NCBI RefSeq assembly: GCF_020735465.1 | Contig: NZ_CP085935.1 | Span: forward strand, 1,860,001 to 1,924,000 | DNA from: Collinsella stercoris DSM 13279 | GTDB taxonomy: Bacteria; Actinomycetota; Coriobacteriia; Coriobacteriales; Coriobacteriaceae | Length of the DNA stretch: 64,000 nucleotides | Direction of reading: 5' to 3' | Shown: in pieces, positions 35,877 to 44,319 of the stretch | Position numbering within the stretch: position 1 is the first letter of the stretch | Layout of the letters: each line of letters begins with the position of its first letter | Notes under the pieces: generated by a model | What the model saw: the letters and a program-made list of their open reading frames with translations, nothing else | What the model was told of the DNA's origin: nothing | The model's database searches: none | Translations under genes and position numbers: made by a program

Positions 35877-36176
35877 CTAGCGACGCGGATGCGACGGGGC
35901 TCCCGTGCGGCGGCCGGACCGGGCGCCGCGTGATGTGGCCGCCAGACCGGTCGCGCAGTTGACGGTGCGGGAGTCGATCCACGAGATGACGTCCTCGCGG
36001 CGGTACCCCACGGGGGAGCGCTTCGCGCCGAGGCGCACGTAGTCGGGCCCCTTGCCCGCCGCGCGCCAGTTCGCGAGCGTGCTCGCGGAGATCCCCAGCA
36101 TCGCGGCCGCCTCCGCCGAGCTGAGCAGGCGGCAAGGGTCGTCCTGATTCGAGATGGCGTTATCGTGCGTTTTCAT
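35877..36176 (-). CDS. Excisionase-like helix-turn-helix protein
   Basis: This 99-residue protein starts MKTHDNAISNQDDPCRLLSS. Its HTH_17/MerR-like motif AEAAAMLGISASTLANWRAA is followed by the winged part VGYRREDVISWID, as in the recombination directionality factors of actinobacterial elements. The basic Arg/Ser-rich tail adds about 25 residues. It lies 12 nt upstream of the integrase on the same strand, which suggests co-expression. An excisionase role is inferred from fold and position. Confidence 0.85.
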   Translation of the reverse strand: MKTHDNAISNQDDPCRLLSSAEAAAMLGISASTLANWRAAGKGPDYVRLGAKRSPVGYRREDVISWIDSRTVNCATGLAATSRGARSGRRTGAPSHPRR

Positions 36177-36746
36177 TCCTGGCCTCCCCGGCAGCGCGTT
36201 CGTGCGCCGGGCAGCGGTTCCATGCGGGCGCCATCCGGGCGCCCCCGCCCCCGGCCGGGGAGGTTGTCGAGAAGCCTTGCTGCCCCCACCGGGCGTCGCT
36301 TCCGACGTGGCTCCGACCTCTTTTCTAGAACCCCGGCCGAGCCCGCGATTCTGTCTCACGCGCGAACAGGGCTGGCGCCGATACAATGCGTCAAGGGAGG
36401 CCGTAACCTCGGGGTACAGTTGCGCCGGCCCCTGAGCGGGGCTGCGGCTGACCGGTGTGCTTGGAAGGGCCCCGCCGGTCCACGGCAAAACGGAATACCC
36501 TCAGCGGGCTTCAAAGTCAAACCGCGGGAGGCTTAGGGGGCCTGTCGTTTTTTCGTTTCGGAAGGCTTCCGGCGGGGCAGGATGAGGCGCATCGGCCCCG
36601 TTCGGCCGCCCGTCCACGGCGGGCCTACCGGAGGGCGATTTTTCGCCATCGCCCGACAGGCGCTCATAAAACATTCACAACTTCGAATATCAGCTGCTAG
36701 AAGTCGGTGCGCGCGACGGGCCCGAGGCGGATGGGAGGCGACGGAG
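36177..36746. other. Non-coding stretch upstream of xis
   Basis: No gene is supported. GC-rich, with a dyad GGCGCCATCC..GGGCGCC at about 36225-36243. It probably contains the int/xis promoter, but no confident -35/-10 pair was found. Confidence 0.4.
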
Positions 36747-36963
36747 ATGGACATCGAGGAGAGCAAGGGCTTCGGCTCGCGTCGGCGGACGCGGAGGAGC
36801 GGAGGTCGCGCCTCCGAGTTCCCCGGCTGCCCCGCTGCGTTTCAAAACACCGCCCGCCACATCGGGCTTAATTGTCGCAAGGTGCCTGTCGCCACAGCGT
36901 TCGAGGCATTCTGCGAGCGGGCGGCCCAGGGCTTGTCATGCCGGCCATCGGAAGCACCTCGTC
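36747..36963 (+). pseudogene. Truncated hypothetical gene interrupted by IS1634-type element
   Basis: An ATG at 36747 with GGGAGGCGACGG upstream opens MDIEESKGFGSRRRTRRSGG and about 72 codons remain before the probable IS end. The frame then runs to 37079 through IS sequence. No continuation was recognised beyond the other IS end. The product is unknown and basic. Confidence 0.35.
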
Positions 36964-38734
36964 GCGATAGCCCTTTAAGGTGTATCGCTCATCGGCTCTT
37001 TCGTCTCAGACATCGCGTTTATCATTTGCGACCTTGTCATAATCTTGTGGGACAAATCGATTCCAACAGCGGCGCATAACGCATCGGTAAGTTCTGTTCG
37101 ATAATCGAAAAGCCAGGCGTCGCCGCTAAGATGGTGCCCAACCATGCGGGCAAGATCCTCCGCGATTGCCCGGGCACCAGTCTTTGAGCCAGTCATCGAA
37201 GCGACGTCCTTCTGCATGAGCCTCATGATCAGGAACGCCACATAGCACACAAGAAAATGAGCTCGTATGTAATCCTCACGTGAGACGTAGGAAGGTCGTG
37301 TGCGCGCATCATCGTTGAGCACGCGGAACGAATCCTTGATGTGCGCAAGGTCGAAATATATCTCAACCGTGTCGCGATCATCGTAATAGGTGTTATTCGT
37401 TATGATGCAGCCATAACCGTCAAAAGCCTCATCCATAGCGATTCTGGTCTCGTCGAGAACCCATTTGTGGAACGAGGCCTCATCAGCTCCATAACAAGCA
37501 ACGGGGGCTCCGTCGGCGAAATAACAGGCCTCTTCCTGCCCGGCAGAGATCAGGTGACCATGTTCCATCGCGGAACGGGACATCTCTAAGGCTTTTGCCC
37601 GTTCGTACCGACCCGCCTCGAAACGATCCCTTGACCAGAAGGCGACCTCCTTAACCTTTTCGTACGTATACCTGCTCTTAACCCGGTGCAGGCGAACCGC
37701 CGTATCGGAGATGCGGCTCTTTATTCTGAAGTCTCCAGAGGCATCCGATACGTAATCATCGTCAGAGAGTACCCACTTTTTCTCGTTCTTCCTTGCATGC
37801 CGCATAGACATGGGCAGCACGAAGCGATACAGGCTTCTCGCACAGTCGGCGGCGCAATTCAGGGCATCACGCTCCCTATCGGCCACAATCACGATTTCAA
37901 AAGGCTGCTTTCCCTTGAGATCTGTTTCATCCATAAAGGACAGCATCTTGAGGACCTGCATGCGGTTCCCTGGGAACAGCTCGTAGTCCAAAGGAATGCC
38001 GTCGGCGTCCAACAACAGGCCCATCTGGACAAACGGGTCCGCGCGACGCTGCGCGGGCACGTCCCTCGTTTGAAAACCGTTCCCGACCTCAAAGTAGTAG
38101 TCAGTGATCTTATAGAACAGCTGACCACGATTGCGGGGACCGCGCGCCCGATCGAGGGAGGCGTTAATGTGCCTGATGAGATCGCGAGAGCACGCGGCGA
38201 GGTGCGCAAGTGATCGGTAAATGTCGTCAAGCGAAAACCCGCAGTCTCGAGGGAAAAGCCCGCGCCTCTCCCAGGCCTCGCGTTTCGAGGAGGGATGGGC
38301 GATGCGATCCCATACAAGAAACTCCAAGATGCCACACAAGTCAAGTGAGGTGTCGTGCGGGGCATGGTCACTTTCGAAGAAATCCCGCAACCCCAAAACG
38401 CGGCAATAATATGCGGACGGCACCGCCGCTCCCATTTCGACACACGGGTTTTCATCGTTCATGTCGATCCTTTGCGCATCCTCGAGATTCGCCCCAATGG
38501 GAGCGATTCCTGCGCGCATCCGCTCGTTCTCGGCCTTTACTTCGGCCTCGAAATGCGCAATCGGGTCGTCGTATTGTTTCTCAAGCACATCAAGATATCC
38601 GAGCGAGCGGATATATCTGGACCGCGGCTTGCCGTCCTCATCGCGATAGCTTTGCACGAGCGACAGATAAACCCTGCCGTTCTTCATCCTCTGCTTCCTG
38701 ATATGCATGATGCCCCCATATCCAAAGCTATCGC
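36964..38734 (-). mobile_element. IS1634-family-like insertion sequence
   Basis: One long transposase frame occupies the element. GCGATAGC at 36964-36971 and its inverse at 38727-38734 are the best inverted-end candidates I can see. No target duplication was found, so the limits are approximate. It inserted within the mobile element between the xis region and the polymerase module. Confidence 0.55.
36975..38708 (-). CDS. IS1634-family (IS4 superfamily) transposase
   Basis: This 577-residue protein has the layout of IS1634 transposases: N-terminal SLVQSYRDEDGKPRSRYIRSLG, a central GQLFYKITDYYFEVGNG block, VIVADRERDALN with the second Asp, FDGYGCIITNN and a C-terminal HFLVCYVAFLIMR. In most relatives as I recall them the first catalytic Asp sits in a YDVTT-like motif; here it reads YKITD, so the Asp position is shifted or lost. 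The frame is otherwise intact. Confidence 0.82.
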   Translation of the reverse strand: MHIRKQRMKNGRVYLSLVQSYRDEDGKPRSRYIRSLGYLDVLEKQYDDPIAHFEAEVKAENERMRAGIAPIGANLEDAQRIDMNDENPCVEMGAAVPSAYYCRVLGLRDFFESDHAPHDTSLDLCGILEFLVWDRIAHPSSKREAWERRGLFPRDCGFSLDDIYRSLAHLAACSRDLIRHINASLDRARGPRNRGQLFYKITDYYFEVGNGFQTRDVPAQRRADPFVQMGLLLDADGIPLDYELFPGNRMQVLKMLSFMDETDLKGKQPFEIVIVADRERDALNCAADCARSLYRFVLPMSMRHARKNEKKWVLSDDDYVSDASGDFRIKSRISDTAVRLHRVKSRYTYEKVKEVAFWSRDRFEAGRYERAKALEMSRSAMEHGHLISAGQEEACYFADGAPVACYGADEASFHKWVLDETRIAMDEAFDGYGCIITNNTYYDDRDTVEIYFDLAHIKDSFRVLNDDARTRPSYVSREDYIRAHFLVCYVAFLIMRLMQKDVASMTGSKTGARAIAEDLARMVGHHLSGDAWLFDYRTELTDALCAAVGIDLSHKIMTRSQMINAMSETKEPMSDTP

Positions 38735-39072
38735 CATCAACTGCTATCTACATTAACCTACAAACATCATGCTATTGGAAGGCGTACAACAAACAATCTA
38801 TTCTATCTACATTAACCCACGTAGATCTAACGGAAAATCATAGGGCCACAGCCCTAAGAAACGAGAATATTGATTGAGGGCAGCCATGCGGTATAATTAA
38901 GCAAGCTAGTATAGTGACAGCACCGAGATCACCGGATAGTCACGAGCATCGTGTAGCAAGAAGCTGCATGATGTCTGGAGAATGGCGTTTAGCCGACCCG
39001 TGGTTGGGGCCTTACGATCCCAGGAAAATAGGCGGGGCGTCCAGAGTCAAAGCATGACGCGCAAGCGTCTGT
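38735..39072 (+). other. AT-richer leader with possible structured RNA
   Basis: CTATCTACATTAACC occurs twice as a direct repeat (about 38743 and 38805). GCGGTATAATTAAGC at about 38889 contains a TATAAT box. Downstream, 38910-39055 has several pairable segments (GTGAC..GTCAC, GTAGC..GCTGC) and reads like a folded leader rather than a coding region. It precedes the small HTH gene and the polymerase operon. Confidence 0.45.
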
Positions 39073-39093
39073 TTGATTCTGGACGTGATTTTT

Positions 39094-39315
39094 GTGGCAA
39101 ACGACAAGCAAACTAGGCTTAATACTGACAAAACACCGAAACTCGCGCTACGTGAAGACGAAGCTGCTGTTGCACTCGGAATCAAAGTAAAAACGCTTCG
39201 AAACTGGCGCTGCCAGACCCCTCAGAAAGGGCCGCGCTTCGCACGCCTCGGTCGCACCGTCGTATACCCCATAGCTGAACTCGAGCGCTATCTCAACGCG
39301 CATCTAAGCGAGTAG
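39094..39315 (+). CDS. Small helix-turn-helix DNA-binding protein
   Basis: This protein of 73 residues (GTG at 39094; a TTG at 39073 would give 80) contains LALREDEAAVALGIKVKTLR followed by NWRCQ..GPRFARLGRTVVYPIAELERYL, a MerR/HTH_17-type winged helix typical of excisionases and plasmid-like control proteins. It heads a short operon with a 49-aa ORF and the polymerase. It may regulate the replication module; the target is unknown. Confidence 0.8.
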   Translation: MANDKQTRLNTDKTPKLALREDEAAVALGIKVKTLRNWRCQTPQKGPRFARLGRTVVYPIAELERYLNAHLSE

Positions 39316-39326
39316 GTGGTTGACCG

Positions 39327-39476
39327 ATGAAGCCACCTACAACAGATCGAGTTCATGCGAACGACGAATCTCTCGAAGCGGCGTCCGTGAAACACGCACA
39401 GCGCTGTTTCGCCAAACAAAACCCGGCACCCACCGACGAACAGAAGCGGCGCCTCGGCGCGCTGCTCTCCGACTAG
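39327..39476 (+). CDS. Small hypothetical protein, 49 aa
   Basis: ATG 39327 to TAG 39476, product MKPPTTDRVHANDESLEAAS.. to ..QKRRLGALLSD. It fills the space between the HTH gene (11 nt before) and the polymerase gene (3 nt after), which suggests a real, coupled gene. No recognised domain. Confidence 0.55.
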   Translation: MKPPTTDRVHANDESLEAASVKHAQRCFAKQNPAPTDEQKRRLGALLSD

Positions 39477-39479
39477 GCG

Positions 39480-42400
39480 GTGGGCGTCGTGAAGAAGCAG
39501 CCTGAACGCACCTACAAGGTCATTCTCAGCGATGGAACCGAGACCACCGTCACGGAGCAGTCCACAACGCGCGACCAGCAACAGAGTTATCCCGCGATGC
39601 CCCTACAGCTAACGGAGCAGCAGCTCAAGACTCTGGAACAGCAAGGCTGGAATTATTCGGGATACAAACCCGGATACGGTTTCGCTGGGTACGGGGAGCT
39701 GGTCAAAAGCCGTTACGCCCCGCAGTTCGGCGTCCTGTATCGCGAGGTAAAAGCGCTTGACACAGCAAAGCTATCTGTTGCGCAAAACACCCCCCAGACG
39801 CCCTCTCCGAGGTGCACGACGGTGCAAAACGAGGCTTTTGCACCACAGGTTTCAGGGCCCACTTCATTGTCTACCTGCGAAAACAAACCGGGGGCACTTC
39901 GCGAGCTGGGGTGCCCAACCCGCGAGGCGCCCCTGTTTGCCCCCGCCCGCCCCGCCGCACCGTGCGCGGGCGGCGCGCCGAGCGCGCCCTGCGCGCGGGA
40001 TTCCGGGGCCCCGTCGGGGCAGGCCGCCGGGCGGGCTGTGGGGGTCTCCGCGCCCTTGCCGGTGCTCGCGCGAGGCGACGCGACCACGGCCATCGAGCGC
40101 ATCCACAACGGCTTCGGTATTCCGGCCCTGGACGCCATGCGCGGGCGCGAGTTCACCGGGCCGCACGTCGAAGTGGGGTTTGACACGGAGTACGTGGAGG
40201 TTGACGGCGTGCGGTACGTCTTGACGTACCAGTTCACCGTGCTGGATGGCGACGCGGTGCGCCAGTGGATCATGTTCTCGATGACCGGGGAGCGCCTTTC
40301 GCGCGATGACGCGCTCGCGGTCGTGATTCGCGGGATGTCTCCCGCCTACGAGTATGCGGACTATCAGTGCTGGTTCGTGCACATGCCCGTGGACGGCAAG
40401 CCCGGGGAGTGCGAGCTGGTGAGCGTGCACGCGCCTCGCATCACCGGTAGGCATGGGAGCGGTGAGCGCATGGCGTCCGCCAGGGCTCGCGTGGAAACGT
40501 TCCTCGCCATGTGCGAAGCGCTGCCCTACGACGAGGAGCTCACCGCCCTGATGGAGCCTGCCCGAATGACGAAAGCGGAGGCCCGCGACCTTCCCGTGAT
40601 CGGCAGGTCTTACGACAAGCACGGCGCCGTGACCGAGGAGTTCACGTATCGTGGTCTGCTCCGGGCCGAATCCTCCTATGACGACGACCGGCTGGCCGAC
40701 CATGAGGAGCCGTCGGCGTACCGCTACCGCGATGTGTTCGCTGGGACGCGCGCCTCGGGCTGCTCCGTCGGTTACACGAACGACTATACCGATGTGGGGC
40801 GTGACAGCGCCGGCGAACGGGACCCCGACTGGCGACTGGTCGTCACGCTGGTTGAGCACTTCGGGATGGCCGATGCGACCACGTTCGAGCGCGGCCTGTT
40901 CGAGAAGGACCTCATGACGCGCCTATCGAAGGTGCAGGGCGGCCTCGTGACGCTCCGCCCCGTGTCTCTCATGGTGGGAACAGCGACGCGATCCTGGGCG
41001 TTCCAGCAGGTGCTGCTGAATGTGCGCGACACGATGTGCTATGCGCCGGCCGCGAAGAAGACGCTCGCCGCCCTCGGCGAGGCCATCGGGCTTCCGAAGA
41101 TTGATATTCCCCATGAGTGGAAGGAGAACATGGATCAGTTGTGGACCGTCGACCCCGTGCTGTTCTGCGAGTACGCCGTCAACGATGCCGTGATTGCCCT
41201 GTTCTATGCGAAGGCCCTTTTCGGCGAGAACAACGAGCTGCCCGTCACGGCAAATGGCGCCGCCGCCCGCGTGGCGCGTCAATCCATCGGCGAATATCTG
41301 CGCTGCGCGAACCAGGCTGAATTTGACCTCAAATATCGCGGCCTTGTCAAAATCAAGCGCGGTATGGCCTACACGGCGACGGGGATGGTGCCCTTCTCGA
41401 AGCTCACGCCGCACTCGACCGACGCCGCCACGGTCATGAACATGGCGTCGGCCGGGTACCACGGAGGGCTGAACGGTTGCATGCACGTCGGGAGCTTCCC
41501 TTACATCACCTACGACGTCGACGCGCGCAACGCCTACCCTACGGGGATGATGCTCGTCGTCGACATCGACTGGACATCCCCCATCCTCAGGGAATGGCGC
41601 GACGCCGAGCTCTCTTGGGATGACTTCGATGCCGCGCTAGGGCCCTGCACGCCGCTGCTCGCTGAGGTTGAGTTCGAGTTTCCCCGCAGCGTGTATCAGC
41701 CGTCCATCGGTATCGCCTGCGATGGGTCGCTCGTTTTCCCCCGCACGTCAAAGGGCGCGAACGTGTGCGTCGCCTCTGGCCCCGAGCTTTGGGCAGCGAA
41801 GAAGCTGGGGGCGAGGGTCATCATTCGTCACGCCGTACTCCTGCGGACGCTTCGCAACGACGACGGGGTGTTCTCTCGCAGCCTATCCGAGGTGTGTCGC
41901 ATGTTCGTCGAGTCCCGTGCTCAGGCTGTGGAAATGTACGGCGCCAAGTCTCTCGCCGAACTGCTCGCAAAGCTCGGCATCAACTGCAATTATGGCAAAG
42001 TGTCGCAGGGAGTGAGCCCCAAGGCCACATATAACGCCATGACCGGGTGCATGGAAGACCTGGAGGGATCGTCCATTACGAGCCCCTATCATGCGTGCAT
42101 GATCACCGCTCTCGTGCGCGTCCTGCTCGTGATGGCGATCAATCAGCTTCACGACCTCGGTTACGAGGTCTTTTCCGTCACGACGGACGGCTTCATCACC
42201 GATGCCCCGGCCGACGTTATCGAGGAGCTCGATCTTTACGGGCTCGCGAAATATTTCCGCGAGGCTCGCCTGCAGCTCACGGGGTATAAGGATCCGTCCG
42301 TCTGGTCGCTGAAGCATGTCCAAGACGACCTTTGCAATTTCACTACGCGCGGCAACGTCTCGCTGCGCGTGGGCGGCGCCGATTCCGTGCTGGGCGGGCA

Positions 42401-43142
42401 CCCGGGCGTCTGCGCCCACAACTCGCTCGTGACCGGTGAGGAGAAGGACTCGTACGAGGACCGGCACGCGCTCATGCTTGCCGTGGCGTCGCGCACGGGG
42501 CGCGTGGAGACCCACAAGGCCCGCCCCACGTCGTTCCGCGCCCTCACGTCGCGCTCCGAGCGCGCGGACTTCGGCTTTAGGGACCAGGGCCGCTATCTTT
42601 CGATGGACTTCGATATGAAGCGCCGTCCCCTGCGCGAGACGCTTGCTGAGGGCACCCTGACTCTCGACGGCGTTGATTTCAAGGTGGCGTCTGTTGATAC
42701 GGCCCCATGGGACAGCGTCGAGGAATTCATGAAGGGGAAGCGCCTCGGCGAGCGCATCGCCCGTGAGGGCGGTTGTTTGCGCACGCGCGCCGACTGGGAC
42801 GTCTGGTTTTTGCGCTATGGGCTCGAGGGCGCGTACGTCAGCAAGGATCCCGTATGGACGCTCGTCCGCGCCGCCGTCTGCGCGTACCGGCAGGGCGCCC
42901 TGGCGATCGGTCCGCTTGCGGCCCTCGATACCGGCAAGCGCGGCAGCGTCGATGCCTGCTGCCGATGGATCAACCGCTTCATCCCCCGTTCCTCCAAGCA
43001 CCACGGGAAGTTCAACGCGAACACGTGGAAGGATTGCCGCAAAAGCAACCGCAACATCGTCGCGCCCGAGGACATGCTGGCCGAGATCGTCGAGTGCATG
43101 CGCAGCGATGACCCCGATTCGTGGCTGGTGTTGTGGCCATGA
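39480..43142 (+). CDS. Family-B DNA polymerase (DNA_pol_B_2-like) of a mobile element
   Basis: This 1,220-residue polymerase has a low-complexity Pro/Ala/Gly stretch at about 100-190. The 3'-5' exonuclease shows Exo I FDTEY (Asp235, Glu237) and Exo III EYAVNDAVIALFY (about 563-575). The polymerase domain shows motif A YDVDARNAYPTGMM (Asp679/681), motif B LGINCNYGKVSQG (Tyr838) and motif C SVTTDGFITD (Asp903). The usual motif C, DTDS, is here TTDG: the metal-binding second Asp stays and the first is Thr. The order resembles protein-primed or primer-independent (piPolB) polymerases of plasmids, viruses and pipolins. No terminal-protein gene was recognised. It starts at the GTG at 39480, 3 nt after the 49-aa ORF. 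Confidence 0.88.
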   Translation: MGVVKKQPERTYKVILSDGTETTVTEQSTTRDQQQSYPAMPLQLTEQQLKTLEQQGWNYSGYKPGYGFAGYGELVKSRYAPQFGVLYREVKALDTAKLSVAQNTPQTPSPRCTTVQNEAFAPQVSGPTSLSTCENKPGALRELGCPTREAPLFAPARPAAPCAGGAPSAPCARDSGAPSGQAAGRAVGVSAPLPVLARGDATTAIERIHNGFGIPALDAMRGREFTGPHVEVGFDTEYVEVDGVRYVLTYQFTVLDGDAVRQWIMFSMTGERLSRDDALAVVIRGMSPAYEYADYQCWFVHMPVDGKPGECELVSVHAPRITGRHGSGERMASARARVETFLAMCEALPYDEELTALMEPARMTKAEARDLPVIGRSYDKHGAVTEEFTYRGLLRAESSYDDDRLADHEEPSAYRYRDVFAGTRASGCSVGYTNDYTDVGRDSAGERDPDWRLVVTLVEHFGMADATTFERGLFEKDLMTRLSKVQGGLVTLRPVSLMVGTATRSWAFQQVLLNVRDTMCYAPAAKKTLAALGEAIGLPKIDIPHEWKENMDQLWTVDPVLFCEYAVNDAVIALFYAKALFGENNELPVTANGAAARVARQSIGEYLRCANQAEFDLKYRGLVKIKRGMAYTATGMVPFSKLTPHSTDAATVMNMASAGYHGGLNGCMHVGSFPYITYDVDARNAYPTGMMLVVDIDWTSPILREWRDAELSWDDFDAALGPCTPLLAEVEFEFPRSVYQPSIGIACDGSLVFPRTSKGANVCVASGPELWAAKKLGARVIIRHAVLLRTLRNDDGVFSRSLSEVCRMFVESRAQAVEMYGAKSLAELLAKLGINCNYGKVSQGVSPKATYNAMTGCMEDLEGSSITSPYHACMITALVRVLLVMAINQLHDLGYEVFSVTTDGFITDAPADVIEELDLYGLAKYFREARLQLTGYKDPSVWSLKHVQDDLCNFTTRGNVSLRVGGADSVLGGHPGVCAHNSLVTGEEKDSYEDRHALMLAVASRTGRVETHKARPTSFRALTSRSERADFGFRDQGRYLSMDFDMKRRPLRETLAEGTLTLDGVDFKVASVDTAPWDSVEEFMKGKRLGERIAREGGCLRTRADWDVWFLRYGLEGAYVSKDPVWTLVRAAVCAYRQGALAIGPLAALDTGKRGSVDACCRWINRFIPRSSKHHGKFNANTWKDCRKSNRNIVAPEDMLAEIVECMRSDDPDSWLVLWP

Positions 43143-43228
43143 GCGGGGGCGTTCGGGCACGCGACGGCCCTGAGCGATCAGTCAGGTCAGCTCGCCAGAC
43201 AATCCGTCACGGATGAAAGGAAAAGGAA

Positions 43229-43531
43229 ATGGAAACGACAAACGACTCGCCCAAGAAGCCCGGCGACATCGGGTACGGGCCCGACGGGGGCCTCATCCTC
43301 TACGGCTACATGCCCGAGGGCGGCATCAGCACCCCCAAGACGTCGCCGACCCTGTCCGAACACCTCGACGAGTTGTTCGAGCTCTACGGGTTCTACGATC
43401 CCAGCGATCTCTGCGATACCGACTATGTCTACGGTTCCGGCGATCTCTGCGATCCCGATGATTTCTACGATCCCGACGACGAGGACATGCCCGACGGCCC
43501 CGACGAGGATCGCCTCGGGCGCTGGATCTAG
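43229..43531 (+). CDS. Strongly acidic hypothetical protein
   Basis: This 100-residue protein starts METTNDSPKKPGDIGYGPDG. The last 50 residues are a run of Asp/Glu/Tyr-rich repeats (YDPSDLCD, GDLCDPDDFYD, DPDDEDMPDGPDED). Such charge is seen in DNA-mimic antirestriction proteins, but no homology is claimed. It follows the polymerase by 86 nt. AAAGGAAAAGGAAATG gives a good ribosome site. Confidence 0.75.
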   Translation: METTNDSPKKPGDIGYGPDGGLILYGYMPEGGISTPKTSPTLSEHLDELFELYGFYDPSDLCDTDYVYGSGDLCDPDDFYDPDDEDMPDGPDEDRLGRWI

Positions 43532-43603
43532 GCGGCCGGCCGCCCCGCCCCTCTCCGGGGAGCGGGGCCCGGTGCCGCGACACCGTGAAAGGAGGCCATC
43601 GTT

Positions 43604-43891
43604 ATGGCGAAGAAGACCGACGACGAGCTCATCGAGCTCTACGCGAGGAGGCTCTCGGAGGCGCGCAGGCGCAAGGCGGAGGCCGTGCGCCGCGCGGCGG
43701 AGCGCCGGGCGCGCGACATCGCGGCCGCGGCCGACCGCATGACGGTCGGCGCGTTCGAGCGCCTCTGCCGTGAGGCGCACGCGAGCCCCGACGCCCCGCT
43801 GGCGGAGGTGCTGCTCGAGGCCCGCGAGGGCCGGGGCGCGGACGGGCCCGAGGCTCCCGCCGAGTGCCCTCCGGGACCCGGCCCGACGTGA
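43604..43891 (+). CDS. Small basic helical protein, possible mobilization accessory
   Basis: This 95-residue protein starts MAKKTDDELIELYARRLSEA. Residues 15-50 are an Arg/Ala-rich helix and the C-terminus is Pro/Gly-rich. AAAGGAGG precedes the ATG. Size, charge and position just before the relaxase resemble MobC-type accessory proteins, but no defining motif is seen. Confidence 0.65.
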   Translation: MAKKTDDELIELYARRLSEARRRKAEAVRRAAERRARDIAAAADRMTVGAFERLCREAHASPDAPLAEVLLEAREGRGADGPEAPAECPPGPGPT

Positions 43892-43898
43892 GGCCGGC

Positions 43899-44072
43899 CG
43901 GCCCGGGGAGCCCCGCTCCCCGGGCCCTCCCCGTCCGCGAGGCGGACGGGCGCGGCGCTCGCCCCGTGCGGGCGGCAGCGTTGCCACGGCAACGCTGCGT
44001 ACTGCGTTACGTGGCGTGGGCACGCCACGGGAGACCCCCGCGCCGCCGCCCTGTGGCGGCGCGCGCGGGGGA
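43899..44072. other. Cluster of five strong hairpins, candidate oriT
   Basis: Perfect or near-perfect stems follow each other: 43900-43926 (GGCCCGGGGAGC/GCTCCCCGGGCC), 43930-43950 (CCCGTCCGC/GCGGACGGG), 43975-43998 (GCAGCGTTGCC/GGCAACGCTGC), 44010-44029 (CGTGGCGTG/CACGCCACG) and about 44035-44071. They lie directly upstream of the relaxase genes, where MobV-type elements place their oriT. The nick site cannot be assigned by eye. Confidence 0.5.
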
Positions 44073-44102
44073 GTTGACGGACGAGTTATCAAGGAGGACG
44101 CC

Positions 44103-44309
44103 ATGAAGACATCTCTTCACAACCAGCGCGGCGCTCTGGGCGCCGCGAGCGGCCACCGGCCGCAACACAACGACGCCCTGATGTACCTCCGGGGCGTCGA
44201 GCGGTTCCATGCCGACGCGCCGCACCGCGAGCGCCTAGACCGTGCGGCGCCCGAGGACGGGCGCCCGGCGGGCGGCGCGGTGCGGGCGGAGAAGGCGGAC
44301 GAGCTCTAG
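44103..44309 (+). pseudogene. Truncated duplicate of the relaxase N-terminus
   Basis: Sixty-eight residues starting MKTSLHNQRGALGAASGHRP match the start of the following relaxase (MKASLHAQRGPRGGKGGYQP), including QHND, then diverge and stop at TAG. Its leader, GGAGGACGCCATGAAG, is also duplicated. It could be a remnant or a short regulator or competitor of the relaxase. Confidence 0.7.
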
Positions 44310-44319
44310 GGAGGACGCC

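Noticed and set aside
34573-36135. 520-codon minus-strand frame overlapping the integrase
   Set aside because: It is out of frame with the integrase, Arg/Pro/Ala-rich and lacks motifs; the 419-residue frame contains the catalytic Arg, His-x-x-Arg and Tyr.
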